This document shows, one piece after another, positions 33,971 through 42,360 of a stretch of 64,000 nt of DNA; positions within the stretch are counted from its first letter, which is position 1, and each line of letters starts with the position of its first letter. The DNA is taken from the NCBI GenBank assembly GCA_947169385.1, contig CAMVPR010000007.1:1-64000 (forward strand). The letters run 5' to 3'. The stretch is from an uncultured Lachnospiraceae bacterium. GTDB taxonomy: Bacteria > Bacillota > Clostridia > Lachnospirales > Lachnospiraceae. The translations under genes were made by a program, and so were the position numbers. The notes beneath the pieces were generated by a model. The model did no database searches and had not been told where the DNA came from. It was given only the letters and a program-made list of their open reading frames with translations.

Positions 33971-35530
33971 ATGGCATTTTCTAAGAAGAAGGGCTCGATA
34001 AGAACCAAACTTACACTTACTCTTATAATAGTGCTGGTATGCTGGGTAGGCGTTACGCAGCTTGTGAGTATGGTTTTCCTTGAAAAATACTATCTTGGAC
34101 AGGTTAGACACGTTCTTATGGACTCTTACGACGAGATTAACAATATGCTTGGTGAATCAGAGAATATATATGAGATTCTTTCGAAGAATTATTACACCAA
34201 CAGTAATATTGAAGTTGTTATCGGTCGCTTTATTGATGAGAACAGCGTTGTACCTGATTATTCAACATCTAACGATGGATATTTAGGATTTGCAAGCATG
34301 GAGACGCTGTTTTCTCTTGCTGCAAATGTTGAAGCAAGCGAGCACAACTCGGATGACTGGATATATCATAAGGCTTCGGATACTCATGAAGGCTCTTATG
34401 TCATTCAGAAGACACATGATAACAGGACATCATCTGATTATCTTGACTTGATTGGTACACTTGACAATGAGCATGTAATCGTCATTCAGACTCCTTTAGA
34501 GAGCATAAGAAGAAGTGCGGCCATATGTAACAGGTTTACCATGTATGTAGGCTTGATATTGATTATCATCGGTTGTATTATAATGTTTCTTGTCAGTAAT
34601 ACTTACGCCAAGCCGGTTTCTAAGATGGCAGAGATAGCAAGGCGTATGAGTAATCTTGATTTTGATGCCAAGGTAACCAAGTTCAGCAATGATGAGATAG
34701 GCGAGCTCGGCTCTAGTATGAATAATCTGTCTAACAAGCTTGAGGAGACCATCAGCGAACTTAAGACTGCCAACAACGAGCTTAAGAAGGATATCGAGAA
34801 AAAGAACGAGATTGATGAGATGCGTAAAGAATTTGTTTCAAATGTTTCTCATGAACTTAAGACTCCGATAGCGCTAATTCAAGGGTATGCTGAAGGTTTG
34901 AAGGACAATGTCCTAGATGATGAGGAGAGCAAGAATTTCTACTGCGATGTCATAATTGATGAATCCTCTAAGATGAATCAGATGGTCAAGAATCTTCTAA
35001 TGTTGACTGAGCTTGAATATGGCGATAATCAGCTTACTATCGAGAGGTTTGACCTTTACGAGGTTGTTAGCAACGTTGTTATGATGTCAGATATCTTAAT
35101 TCAGCAAGCTGAGGCAGATGTCAGCATTGAGATTAAACCTAATACGTACTGTTGGGCAGACGAGTTTGGCATTGAGGGCGTAATTACCAACTATTTCAAC
35201 AATGCTCTGAATCATTTGTCGGGAGATAAGATGATTAGGATATATGCCGAGTCCGTTGAAGATGCTTTAAGAGTATACATCGAGAATTCCGGAGAGCATA
35301 TAGCTGATGAGGATATAGACAAGCTTTTTATCAAGTTCTATAAGGCTGATAAAGCAAGAAGCCGTGAGTACGGCGGCAACGGAATAGGTCTTTCTATCGT
35401 CGCTGCAACCATGCGCGCACACAATAAGGCATTTGGTGTTGAAAATGTTGAAGGTGGCGTCAGATTCTACTTTGACCTGGATATCAACGGAGAGGAAGAT
35501 ACTAAAGCTTCTGATGAGCAGATATCTTGA
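33971..35530 (+). CDS. Sensor histidine kinase with extracellular sensor domain and HAMP
   Basis: 519 residues: membrane segment 1 at 14-36, an extracytoplasmic sensor region (37-185) of unrecognised type, membrane segment 2 at 190-209, HAMP domain (210-265), coiled linker, the dimerisation/phospho-acceptor domain with His294 in VSHELKTP, and the ATPase with the N-box NYFNNALNH and GGNGIGLSIV. It is immediately adjacent to its response regulator. It resembles the many cell-envelope-stress or nutrient kinases of Firmicutes; the ligand cannot be inferred. Confidence 0.93.
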   Translation: MAFSKKKGSIRTKLTLTLIIVLVCWVGVTQLVSMVFLEKYYLGQVRHVLMDSYDEINNMLGESENIYEILSKNYYTNSNIEVVIGRFIDENSVVPDYSTSNDGYLGFASMETLFSLAANVEASEHNSDDWIYHKASDTHEGSYVIQKTHDNRTSSDYLDLIGTLDNEHVIVIQTPLESIRRSAAICNRFTMYVGLILIIIGCIIMFLVSNTYAKPVSKMAEIARRMSNLDFDAKVTKFSNDEIGELGSSMNNLSNKLEETISELKTANNELKKDIEKKNEIDEMRKEFVSNVSHELKTPIALIQGYAEGLKDNVLDDEESKNFYCDVIIDESSKMNQMVKNLLMLTELEYGDNQLTIERFDLYEVVSNVVMMSDILIQQAEADVSIEIKPNTYCWADEFGIEGVITNYFNNALNHLSGDKMIRIYAESVEDALRVYIENSGEHIADEDIDKLFIKFYKADKARSREYGGNGIGLSIVAATMRAHNKAFGVENVEGGVRFYFDLDINGEEDTKASDEQIS

Positions 35531-35614
35531 TATGATTATTATCAGCTTTTACGCGTGTTGTAAGTTTTTTATGAAAATTTTTGTATATTTTGTTCATTTG
35601 GTATGACATTTTTC

Positions 35615-35643
35615 TTGATAGATTTGTGAATTAGTGTTAAAAT
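35615..35643 (+). promoter_or_regulatory. Promoter of the lipoprotein at 35668
   Basis: TTGATA (35615), 17-base spacer, TAAAAT (35638). Confidence 0.55.
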
Positions 35644-35667
35644 ATAGAAGTATGAAGGAGGAATAAC

Positions 35668-36462
35668 ATGAGACGCATAGTATTATTGTTTGCCACAGTG
35701 CTATTTGTTAGCGTTCTATATGGTTGTGGTGACAAGAATCCTCTCACAGAGGAGGAGAGTTCACTTATAGCAGAATATGCGGCTCATACTGTACTCCAAG
35801 GTGACCCTGAATATGACAGAAGGCTTATAATGCCGGAGAGCGCAGATGCGAGTGCCGATTCGAGTTCTGATGCTAGTGAGGATGTTACCACAACAGAAGA
35901 ACCTTCGACTACTGAGACTCTTGCAGAGGCAACTACAGAGAGTAATTCTTCAGATGGTGGTTCAGGTGACTCAGGTAACTCATCTGATGGTGATCAGACA
36001 GGCAGCAACGGTAACGGTGGACCGGGAGTCCCTACTTCCAATGTAACCAAGGATCTTTCATCTGCATTTAGCAAGCTTAATCTTAAGGCAACCTACAACG
36101 GCTATTATTTCGCCAAGAAATATGGTGATAAGAACGCAAGTAGTGCTGATATTACACCTATCAACGGTGGTCAGCTCCTGATAGTCAAGGTTAAGCTCAA
36201 GAATATAGGCAAGGATACAGCATCTGTCAATATGCTTGATTACAATTACAGATATTCGGTAACTCTAGATACAGGTACTACATATTCATTGCTTACAGTT
36301 CTTGATGATGACATATCAGTGTTCCAGGGAAGCATTAAGGCTGGTAAGAGTCGTAATGTAGTTGCGATATTTGAGGTGCCTCAGGGTATAAGTAAGCCGG
36401 GTGACGGCGCAACATTCAATGTCAGCAATGGTCAATCAGAGATTTCTGTGGCTTTGCAATAA
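35668..36462 (+). CDS. Surface lipoprotein with Ser/Thr-rich linker and DUF4352-like beta domain
   Basis: 264 residues. The signal ends in lipobox LYGC (Cys20). Residues about 55-128 form a low-complexity Ser/Thr/Asp/Gly linker, and 129-264 a compact beta-rich domain (LLIVKVKLKNIGKDTASV..., NVVAIFEVPQG) resembling the immunoglobulin-like DUF4352 group of extracellular proteins. The linker would lift the domain away from the membrane through the wall. It is 20 bases upstream of cheV; co-transcription is likely, but a functional link to chemotaxis is unproven. Confidence 0.8.
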   Translation: MRRIVLLFATVLFVSVLYGCGDKNPLTEEESSLIAEYAAHTVLQGDPEYDRRLIMPESADASADSSSDASEDVTTTEEPSTTETLAEATTESNSSDGGSGDSGNSSDGDQTGSNGNGGPGVPTSNVTKDLSSAFSKLNLKATYNGYYFAKKYGDKNASSADITPINGGQLLIVKVKLKNIGKDTASVNMLDYNYRYSVTLDTGTTYSLLTVLDDDISVFQGSIKAGKSRNVVAIFEVPQGISKPGDGATFNVSNGQSEISVALQ

Positions 36463-36485
36463 ATGAAACAATAGGAGGGCTTTTG

Positions 36486-37403
36486 ATGGAGACTAATATC
36501 TTACTTGAAAGTGGAACTAATGAGTTAGAGATTTTGGAATTTATGATAGGTAACAATCACTACGGTATTAACGTAGCTAAGGTTAGGGAGATTTTATCAT
36601 ATCAGCCGATTACACCAGTACCTAACGCACATCCTTTTATCGAAGGCCTGTTTATGCCGCGTGATGATATTATTACCGTTATAGACCTTGCAAGAGCGCT
36701 TAGTCTGCCTTCAGTGCAGAATCCAACTGACATGCTCATTGTAACCAACTTTAATAATTTGAATATCGCATTCCATGTTCATCAGGTTGTTGGTATTCAC
36801 AGAGTATCCTGGGCAGAGGTTAACAAGCCGGATCGTACAGTTAACTCTACAGAGAACAGTGCATCTACCGGTATTTTGAAGTTTACCGATAAGCTTATCA
36901 TTATTCTTGACTTCGAGAAGATTGTATCAGATATCAGTCCTGAGACTTCTCTTAAGATGTCAGACATTGACAAGATGGGAGAGCGCGAGCGTAACGATTC
37001 TAAGGTACTTATCGCTGAGGATTCTCCACTTCTTAGCAAGCTTATCCAGGATTCACTTCATAAGGCAGGTTACACCAACCTTATTATGTGCAACAATGGT
37101 CAGGAAGCTTGGGACAAGCTTGTACAATGGAATAATGTGGGTGATGATATTTACAATCATGTTAAGCTTGTTATCACAGATATTGAGATGCCACTTATGG
37201 ATGGACATCGTCTATGTAAGCTTATAAGAGACAGACATGAGTTTGATAAGCTTCCGATTATGATATTCTCATCTCTTATCAATGATGAGATGCGTCGTAA
37301 GGGAGAGAGCTTAGGTGTTAATGCACAGATTACCAAGCCAGAGATTGGTAAGCTTGTAGGTGTTATGGATAATCTCATTAAAGAGACGTATGACAGCGAA
37401 TAA
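36486..37403 (+). CDS. cheV: Chemotaxis coupling protein CheV
   Basis: Joins chemoreceptors to the CheA kinase and provides a phosphorylatable adaptation switch. A CheW-like domain spans about 15-155 (LEFMIGNNHYGINVAKVREIL, PFIEGLFMPRDDIITVIDLA) and a receiver domain about 173-300, with phospho-acceptor Asp233 (counting from the in-frame TTG at 36483) in VITDIEMPLMDG. AGGAGGG favours ATG 36486. Its presence suggests a motile or chemotactic relative, though no other chemotaxis or flagellar gene is in the window. A strong terminator follows. Confidence 0.93.
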   Translation: METNILLESGTNELEILEFMIGNNHYGINVAKVREILSYQPITPVPNAHPFIEGLFMPRDDIITVIDLARALSLPSVQNPTDMLIVTNFNNLNIAFHVHQVVGIHRVSWAEVNKPDRTVNSTENSASTGILKFTDKLIIILDFEKIVSDISPETSLKMSDIDKMGERERNDSKVLIAEDSPLLSKLIQDSLHKAGYTNLIMCNNGQEAWDKLVQWNNVGDDIYNHVKLVITDIEMPLMDGHRLCKLIRDRHEFDKLPIMIFSSLINDEMRRKGESLGVNAQITKPEIGKLVGVMDNLIKETYDSE

Positions 37404-37426
37404 TTTAGTCATATTTTCAAAATATA

Positions 37427-37456
37427 GGGCTTATGCATTTGCATAAGCCCTTATTT
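37427..37456 (+). terminator. Terminator of cheV
   Basis: Perfect ten-pair stem GGGCTTATGC / GCATAAGCCC, loop ATTT, then TTATTTTG. Confidence 0.88.
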
Positions 37457-37528
37457 TGTGATACAATGTTGAATGATTATGGTTTTATTTATTATATATA
37501 TACTATTATATAGTGTGGGGATGGACTT

Positions 37529-39634
37529 ATGGCTGATGCTAATGATTTGACTGAGTTCGGGGAGATTTTTGCAGATTACGATCCCGAAACTGAACAACTG
37601 AATACATTAGATGATGCAAATGATGCAATGTATGATTTGCTTGGCATGAGCCCGGAAGATAAGGAGAAGGCTCATAAGGAGCTTGCTGCAGAGGACAAGA
37701 TTTTAGGTGGACCGGGGGATGAGTCAGGCTCGTCAGACAGTTCTGATGCTCCTAGTGAAGAGCCTGAGAAAGAGCTTACAATGAAGGAGAAGGCTGAAGC
37801 TGAGGCACTTGCTTTTATGAAGCAGGCTAATGCTGCTGCTCAAGAGGATAGTTCAACAGAGGAAGAAGCATCGAATGAAGAAGATCGTCTTAACAACATG
37901 CTTGATGACATTTTCTCTGAGGAAGAGGCTAACGCATCTGAGCCTCCTAATGCCACTGAGGACAACTCGTCAATCTCTATTCAGGTTGAGGAAGAGGTGG
38001 AGCAGGCTGAACCGGAGCCAGAAGTTTCTATGCCTGCAGAGGAAGTTAGCGATGCTCCTTTAGAAGAGTCTGATATCTCAGAAGGTAGTGTTGATGTTCC
38101 ACATGAGGCTGATATACAGCCTGAGGCTTCTGACCCTGCTGCTGAGCAAGAGATACCGGAGGCAGAAAGTGAAGCTGTTAGCACTGATGAACCTCAGCAA
38201 GCTGAAGTACAGGACGAGTCTATTGATGCTATAGAGCACATGAATTCTATCATCGACAGTGCAGCCGGTAATGCTGAAGTTTCAGATATGCCTGATATAG
38301 ATGTATCGGAGATGGCTTCAGTACAGGATGCTCCTGAACCTAAGGGAGAGTTTAAGGTTGATATCTCTAATGTTGATATTGGAGAGTTCAAGGATGTAGA
38401 TATATCAGACGATCTTCTTAATGAGATTGATCTCACAGAGGATTTGACACAAGGTCTTAATGTTGATAGTGACCTTATGAATGATGATTCAACTCTTTCT
38501 AAGAGACAGCTTAAGAAGAAGCAGAAGGCAGAGATGAAGGCTGCCAAGAAAGCTGCCAAGGAAGCCAAGAAGTTAGAGAAGGCTGCCAAGAAGCTTAAGC
38601 CTGAGGACAAGGATCCGAATGATATTATTGCCGATATAGAGGAAGCTTTTGCCAATGATGATATAGTCGGCACAATGGAGAAGGTTGCGCAAGAAGGTGT
38701 TGAAGGTGCAGCTGAAGATTCCCTTAAAGATGTTGATCTTAACCAGTTTATCGGTGATAACGGCGGCGGTGAAGGACAAGCAGAAGAGAAGCTTTCCTTC
38801 AAAGAGAAGATGGTATTACTTCTCTTTGGCCCACCTGAGGAGGGAGATTATCCTACCGAAGAAGAGTTAGCTGCTAAGCAGGCTGCCAAAGAAGCTAAGA
38901 TAGCTGCTAAAGAGCAGGCCAAGGAAGAGAAAGAACAGAAGAAGAAAGAAGCTCAAGAGGCCAAGGCATTAAAGAAGAGTCAGGCCAAGGAAGTTGCTGT
39001 TGTTAAGAAGGCGGTAGCTAAGGACAAGAAAACCAAGATTGCTGCTGAGGAAGAGGCTGAGGACGCTAGGGAGAAGAAGATTAATCCTAAGCAGGTCGTG
39101 ACAACATTTGTAATACTTGCAGTGCTTGCAGCTACAGTAGTTTTGGGAACCAATGAATTCAACTACCATATGGTTATCGCAAGGGCGACTAACTACTTTG
39201 AGATGCAGAAGTATCGCAAGGCTTACGATCAGATTGTTGGCGTTGATATCAAGGATAGAGATCAAGAGATTAAGGACAAGATTCTGTGCGTCATGTATGT
39301 TCAACAGCAGATTGATTCATATAACAACTTCTCTAAGCTTGAGATGTACGAGAACGCCTTGGATTCGCTTATTAAGGGAGTTAGGAAGTACAATGAGCAC
39401 TATGAAGAGGCCAAGGCTATGGGTATTTCATCCGATCTTGATGGACTTCATGCGAAGATTGAGAAGGAACTTATGGATAACTACGGACTCAGCATGGAGG
39501 TTGTCAATGCATGGACCAAGCTTGATCAGGAGGATTACACGACTACTGTTCTTGATTATGTAGCCAATATGAATCTTAAAGACAATAACAGCATGTCTAT
39601 GATAAATGATGACTTTTTGTTTACATTTGACTGA
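37529..39634 (+). CDS. Large acidic, single-membrane-segment protein of unknown function
   Basis: 701 residues in clear zones. 1-330 is strongly acidic, low-complexity and probably disordered (many EEA, SEE and PEA stretches). 325-355 and 440-510 are lysine/alanine-rich helices (KKQKAEMKAAKKAAKEAKK-like), probably coiled coil. A single membrane segment lies at about 523-541, and 545-701 is a helical, TPR-like extracytoplasmic domain (YFEMQKYRKAYDQIVGV, YENALDSLIKGVRKY). By charge the N-terminal 520 residues are likely cytoplasmic. I do not recognise the family. It stands alone between terminators. Confidence 0.75.
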   Translation: MADANDLTEFGEIFADYDPETEQLNTLDDANDAMYDLLGMSPEDKEKAHKELAAEDKILGGPGDESGSSDSSDAPSEEPEKELTMKEKAEAEALAFMKQANAAAQEDSSTEEEASNEEDRLNNMLDDIFSEEEANASEPPNATEDNSSISIQVEEEVEQAEPEPEVSMPAEEVSDAPLEESDISEGSVDVPHEADIQPEASDPAAEQEIPEAESEAVSTDEPQQAEVQDESIDAIEHMNSIIDSAAGNAEVSDMPDIDVSEMASVQDAPEPKGEFKVDISNVDIGEFKDVDISDDLLNEIDLTEDLTQGLNVDSDLMNDDSTLSKRQLKKKQKAEMKAAKKAAKEAKKLEKAAKKLKPEDKDPNDIIADIEEAFANDDIVGTMEKVAQEGVEGAAEDSLKDVDLNQFIGDNGGGEGQAEEKLSFKEKMVLLLFGPPEEGDYPTEEELAAKQAAKEAKIAAKEQAKEEKEQKKKEAQEAKALKKSQAKEVAVVKKAVAKDKKTKIAAEEEAEDAREKKINPKQVVTTFVILAVLAATVVLGTNEFNYHMVIARATNYFEMQKYRKAYDQIVGVDIKDRDQEIKDKILCVMYVQQQIDSYNNFSKLEMYENALDSLIKGVRKYNEHYEEAKAMGISSDLDGLHAKIEKELMDNYGLSMEVVNAWTKLDQEDYTTTVLDYVANMNLKDNNSMSMINDDFLFTFD

Positions 39635-39640
39635 TTATAT

Positions 39641-39676
39641 GTCGCCGGTTTATAATCGGCGACTTTGACTTTTATT
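39641..39676 (+). terminator. Probable terminator before hisH
   Basis: Seven-pair stem GTCGCCG / CGGCGAC with an interrupted T-tract (TTTGACTTTTATT). It is only 20 bases before the hisH start, so it may be leaky or the hisH promoter overlaps it. Confidence 0.6.
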
Positions 39677-39693
39677 ACGAAAGGGGATACCTG

Positions 39694-40305
39694 ATGGTAG
39701 CGATTATTGATTATGATGCAGGCAATATAATGAGTGTTTATAAGGCCGTTGATCACTTTGGATACGATGTTATCCTAACAAGGGACAGAGACGAGATTCT
39801 ATCAGCTGACAAGGTTATACTTCCCGGAGTTGGTGCATTTAAAGATGCTATGGATAAGCTTAAAGAATATAATCTCGTAGATGTTATTAAAGAGGTTGTT
39901 TCTAAAGGCACACCTTTTCTTGGAATTTGCTTAGGACTACAGCTTTTGTTTGAGTCAAGCGATGAGTCGCCAAATGTTGACGGTTTGTGTCTTTTAAAGG
40001 GTAAGATCAAGAGGATACCTGACAAGGAAGGTCTAAAGATTCCTCATATGGGTTGGAACTCACTTGAGATTAAGCCGGATTCCCCTTTGTTTAAGGGTAT
40101 TCCTGATGAGTCTTACGTTTATTTCGTCCACTCATATTATTTGGATGCACAAGATAAGAATATTGTGGCGGCTACTACTAATTATTCTGTTGATATAGAC
40201 GCATCTGTTCATTCAGGCAATATCTACGCTTGTCAGTTCCATCCTGAGAAGAGCGGTACAGTAGGTCTTAATATACTTAAGAATTTCTTGGAATTGGAGG
40301 GCTAA
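39694..40305 (+). CDS. hisH: Imidazole glycerol phosphate synthase, glutaminase subunit
   Basis: Releases ammonia from glutamine and passes it to HisF in histidine synthesis. 203 residues; the class I amidotransferase triad is Cys79 (FLGICLGLQ), His183 and Glu185 (QFHPEKSG), with the PGVGAF oxyanion region at 44-49. hisF starts three bases after its stop, so the heterodimer is made from one message. Other his genes are not nearby. Confidence 0.96.
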   Translation: MVAIIDYDAGNIMSVYKAVDHFGYDVILTRDRDEILSADKVILPGVGAFKDAMDKLKEYNLVDVIKEVVSKGTPFLGICLGLQLLFESSDESPNVDGLCLLKGKIKRIPDKEGLKIPHMGWNSLEIKPDSPLFKGIPDESYVYFVHSYYLDAQDKNIVAATTNYSVDIDASVHSGNIYACQFHPEKSGTVGLNILKNFLELEG

Positions 40306-40307
40306 CT

Positions 40308-41069
40308 ATGTTTACTAAGAGAATTATCCCTTGTCTTGATGTCAATAACGGAAGAGTTGTCAAAGGTATCAATTTCGTAGATTTAAGAGATGCAGGTGAT
40401 CCTGTTGAAGTTGGTAAGGCTTATGATGAAGCCGGAGCAGATGAACTGGTATTTCTTGATATTACTGCTTCTAGCGATGCCAGGAATACTGTCGTAGATA
40501 TGGTTAGAAGAGTAGCTGAGACTGTGTTTATACCATTTACCGTAGGTGGAGGAATAAGAACAGTTGATGATTTTAAGACCATATTAAGAGAGGGCGCTGA
40601 CAAGGTTTCGATTAATTCATCAGCAATCAACACGCCTGAGCTTATATCGGACGCTGCTATGAAGTTCGGTTCGCAATGTGTAGTAGTTGCAATTGACGCT
40701 AAGAGAAGAGCGGACGGTAGTGGTTGGAATATATATAAGAATGGCGGAAGGATTGATGTTGGTATTGACGCGGTTGAATGGGCTATGAAGGTCAATAAGC
40801 TCGGAGCCGGTGAGATTCTTCTTACGAGTATGGATGGTGACGGAACCAAGGAAGGTTATGATATTGAGCTTACCAAGGCTATCTCTGACGCAGTTTCTAT
40901 TCCTGTTATTGCATCCGGTGGTGCAGGCAAGCTTGAGCATTTTAAGGAAGCACTTACGGTAGGTGGCGCAGATGCTGCTTTGGCAGCTTCGTTATTCCAC
41001 TATAAAGAGTTGGAGATTAGAGAAGTTAAAGAATACCTTAAGAATGAAGGTGTAAGCGTAAGATTATAA
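40308..41069 (+). CDS. hisF: Imidazole glycerol phosphate synthase, cyclase subunit
   Basis: Closes the imidazole ring using ammonia from HisH, releasing AICAR. A (beta/alpha)8 barrel of 253 residues with catalytic Asp11 in [14 protein letters not shown] and the second acid in VVAIDAKRR; phosphate-binding GGGIRT and [11 protein letters not shown] loops are present. It ends at the bidirectional terminator shared with the opposing minus-strand genes. Confidence 0.97.
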   Translation: MFTKRIIPCLDVNNGRVVKGINFVDLRDAGDPVEVGKAYDEAGADELVFLDITASSDARNTVVDMVRRVAETVFIPFTVGGGIRTVDDFKTILREGADKVSINSSAINTPELISDAAMKFGSQCVVVAIDAKRRADGSGWNIYKNGGRIDVGIDAVEWAMKVNKLGAGEILLTSMDGDGTKEGYDIELTKAISDAVSIPVIASGGAGKLEHFKEALTVGGADAALAASLFHYKELEIREVKEYLKNEGVSVRL

Positions 41070-41071
41070 TA

Positions 41072-41114
41072 AAAAAGGTCGATTAAGGATAGTCCCTAAT
41101 CGACCTTTCTTTAT
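41072..41114. terminator. Bidirectional terminator between hisF and the CBS-domain gene
   Basis: Twelve-pair stem AAAGGTCGATTA / TAATCGACCTTT with an A-tract on the left and T-rich sequence on the right. It serves hisF (plus) and the minus-strand operon that ends at 41111. Confidence 0.88.
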
Positions 41115-42349
41115 AGTACTTCAATTCTTACACGCTTCATGCGCTTCTTATCCATAGATAATACGGTGAACTTTAGATGCCCTTCTGTTGCGATTTCACC
41201 TTCTTCAGGTACATGGTCTAAGAGTTCGATTATGTGACCGCCTATGGATTCATATACATCAGAGGTTATATCAAGCTCTAATGAGTCATTTAAGTCATCA
41301 AGACGCATGCTCCCGTCAACCTCGTATACATTCTTCTGAACTTTTATGAGATCTTGTTCCTCGTCGGAATCGTACTCGTCTCTCAGTTCTCCGACAATCT
41401 CTTCAAGCAAGTCCTCCATGGTGACTATTCCTGCGGTAGCACCATATTCGTCAAGGATAATGGCCATATTAGAATCGGCTTCTCTGATAACTGCCAAGAG
41501 ATCGGAAGTCTTCTGAAACTCGGTTGTAAAATACGGCTGCCATAGTATCTCTCTTAAGTTGACTTCGTGATCTAAAGATAATTCAAAAAGTAGATCCTTG
41601 ATATTAAGTACGCCTATTACCTTGTCGTCTTCCATGACAGGCATTCTTGTGTAATGATGTTCATCATACACCTTGATTATATCTTCATAACTGTCAGTGA
41701 TATCGACGGTAACAACGTCAATTCTGGGCGTCATGACGTCTTTGGCTTTGGTATCTCCAAAATCAAACACGTTGTTTATCATTTGCTTTTCTTCTTTTTC
41801 GATTACTCCGTCTTCGTGACTTTCTTCAACTAAGTATCTTAATTCGCGCTCACTCATTACCTTTTTAGCTTCGGGGTCAATTCGTAAAATGAAGAATACT
41901 CCCATGCTTATAGCATTTAATATCCATATAACAGGAGTTAAAGCATAAAACAAGAATAAAATGATAGGAGAGTAGAGCATTGACATAGTCTCGCTCTTGG
42001 TAGTTGCCAGCGTCTTAGGTGTAATCTCTCCAAATATCAATATTACAAGTGTGAGTATACCTGTTGCAATACCTGTGGCGTATCCACCGATCTTGGCAGC
42101 TAGGATAGTAGTGATAGCTGACGCAGACAGGTTAACGATATTGTTTCCTATAAGTATTGTAGACAAAAGCTTACTCGGGTTGTTTATAAGTTTTAAAACC
42201 CATCTTGCAGAAGCTTTACCTTCTTCGGCCAAGGCAATCATCTTGGTGCGACTGACCATTGTTAAGGCAGTTTCTGCAGACGAGAAAAATGCTGATAATA
42301 GTATAAGTATAACAAGTGTTACAATCATTGATATTGAACTATTGTCCAA
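41111..42349 (-). CDS. CNNM/CorC-type membrane protein (DUF21, two CBS, CorC_HlyC)
   Basis: 412 residues. The DUF21 domain with about four membrane segments occupies 1-180 (AFFSSAETALTMVSRTKM at 20-37 is its signature), a CBS pair about 205-330 (VMTPRIDVVTVD, VMEDDKVIGVLNIKDLL), and a CorC_HlyC domain the C-terminus. Proteins of this group are linked to magnesium or cobalt efflux and were once called hemolysins; direct function here is unknown. It is the last gene of a three-gene minus-strand run. Confidence 0.9.
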   Translation of the reverse strand: MDNSSISMIVTLVILILLSAFFSSAETALTMVSRTKMIALAEEGKASARWVLKLINNPSKLLSTILIGNNIVNLSASAITTILAAKIGGYATGIATGILTLVILIFGEITPKTLATTKSETMSMLYSPIILFLFYALTPVIWILNAISMGVFFILRIDPEAKKVMSERELRYLVEESHEDGVIEKEEKQMINNVFDFGDTKAKDVMTPRIDVVTVDITDSYEDIIKVYDEHHYTRMPVMEDDKVIGVLNIKDLLFELSLDHEVNLREILWQPYFTTEFQKTSDLLAVIREADSNMAIILDEYGATAGIVTMEDLLEEIVGELRDEYDSDEEQDLIKVQKNVYEVDGSMRLDDLNDSLELDITSDVYESIGGHIIELLDHVPEEGEIATEGHLKFTVLSMDKKRMKRVRIEVL

Positions 42350-42360
42350 TTATTGTCCTC

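Noticed and set aside
38194-38802. Long antisense open frame (202 codons) opposite the acidic protein gene
   Set aside because: It is the Ser/Ala-rich shadow of a Glu/Ala-rich coding sequence, with no ribosome site and no recognisable protein features.
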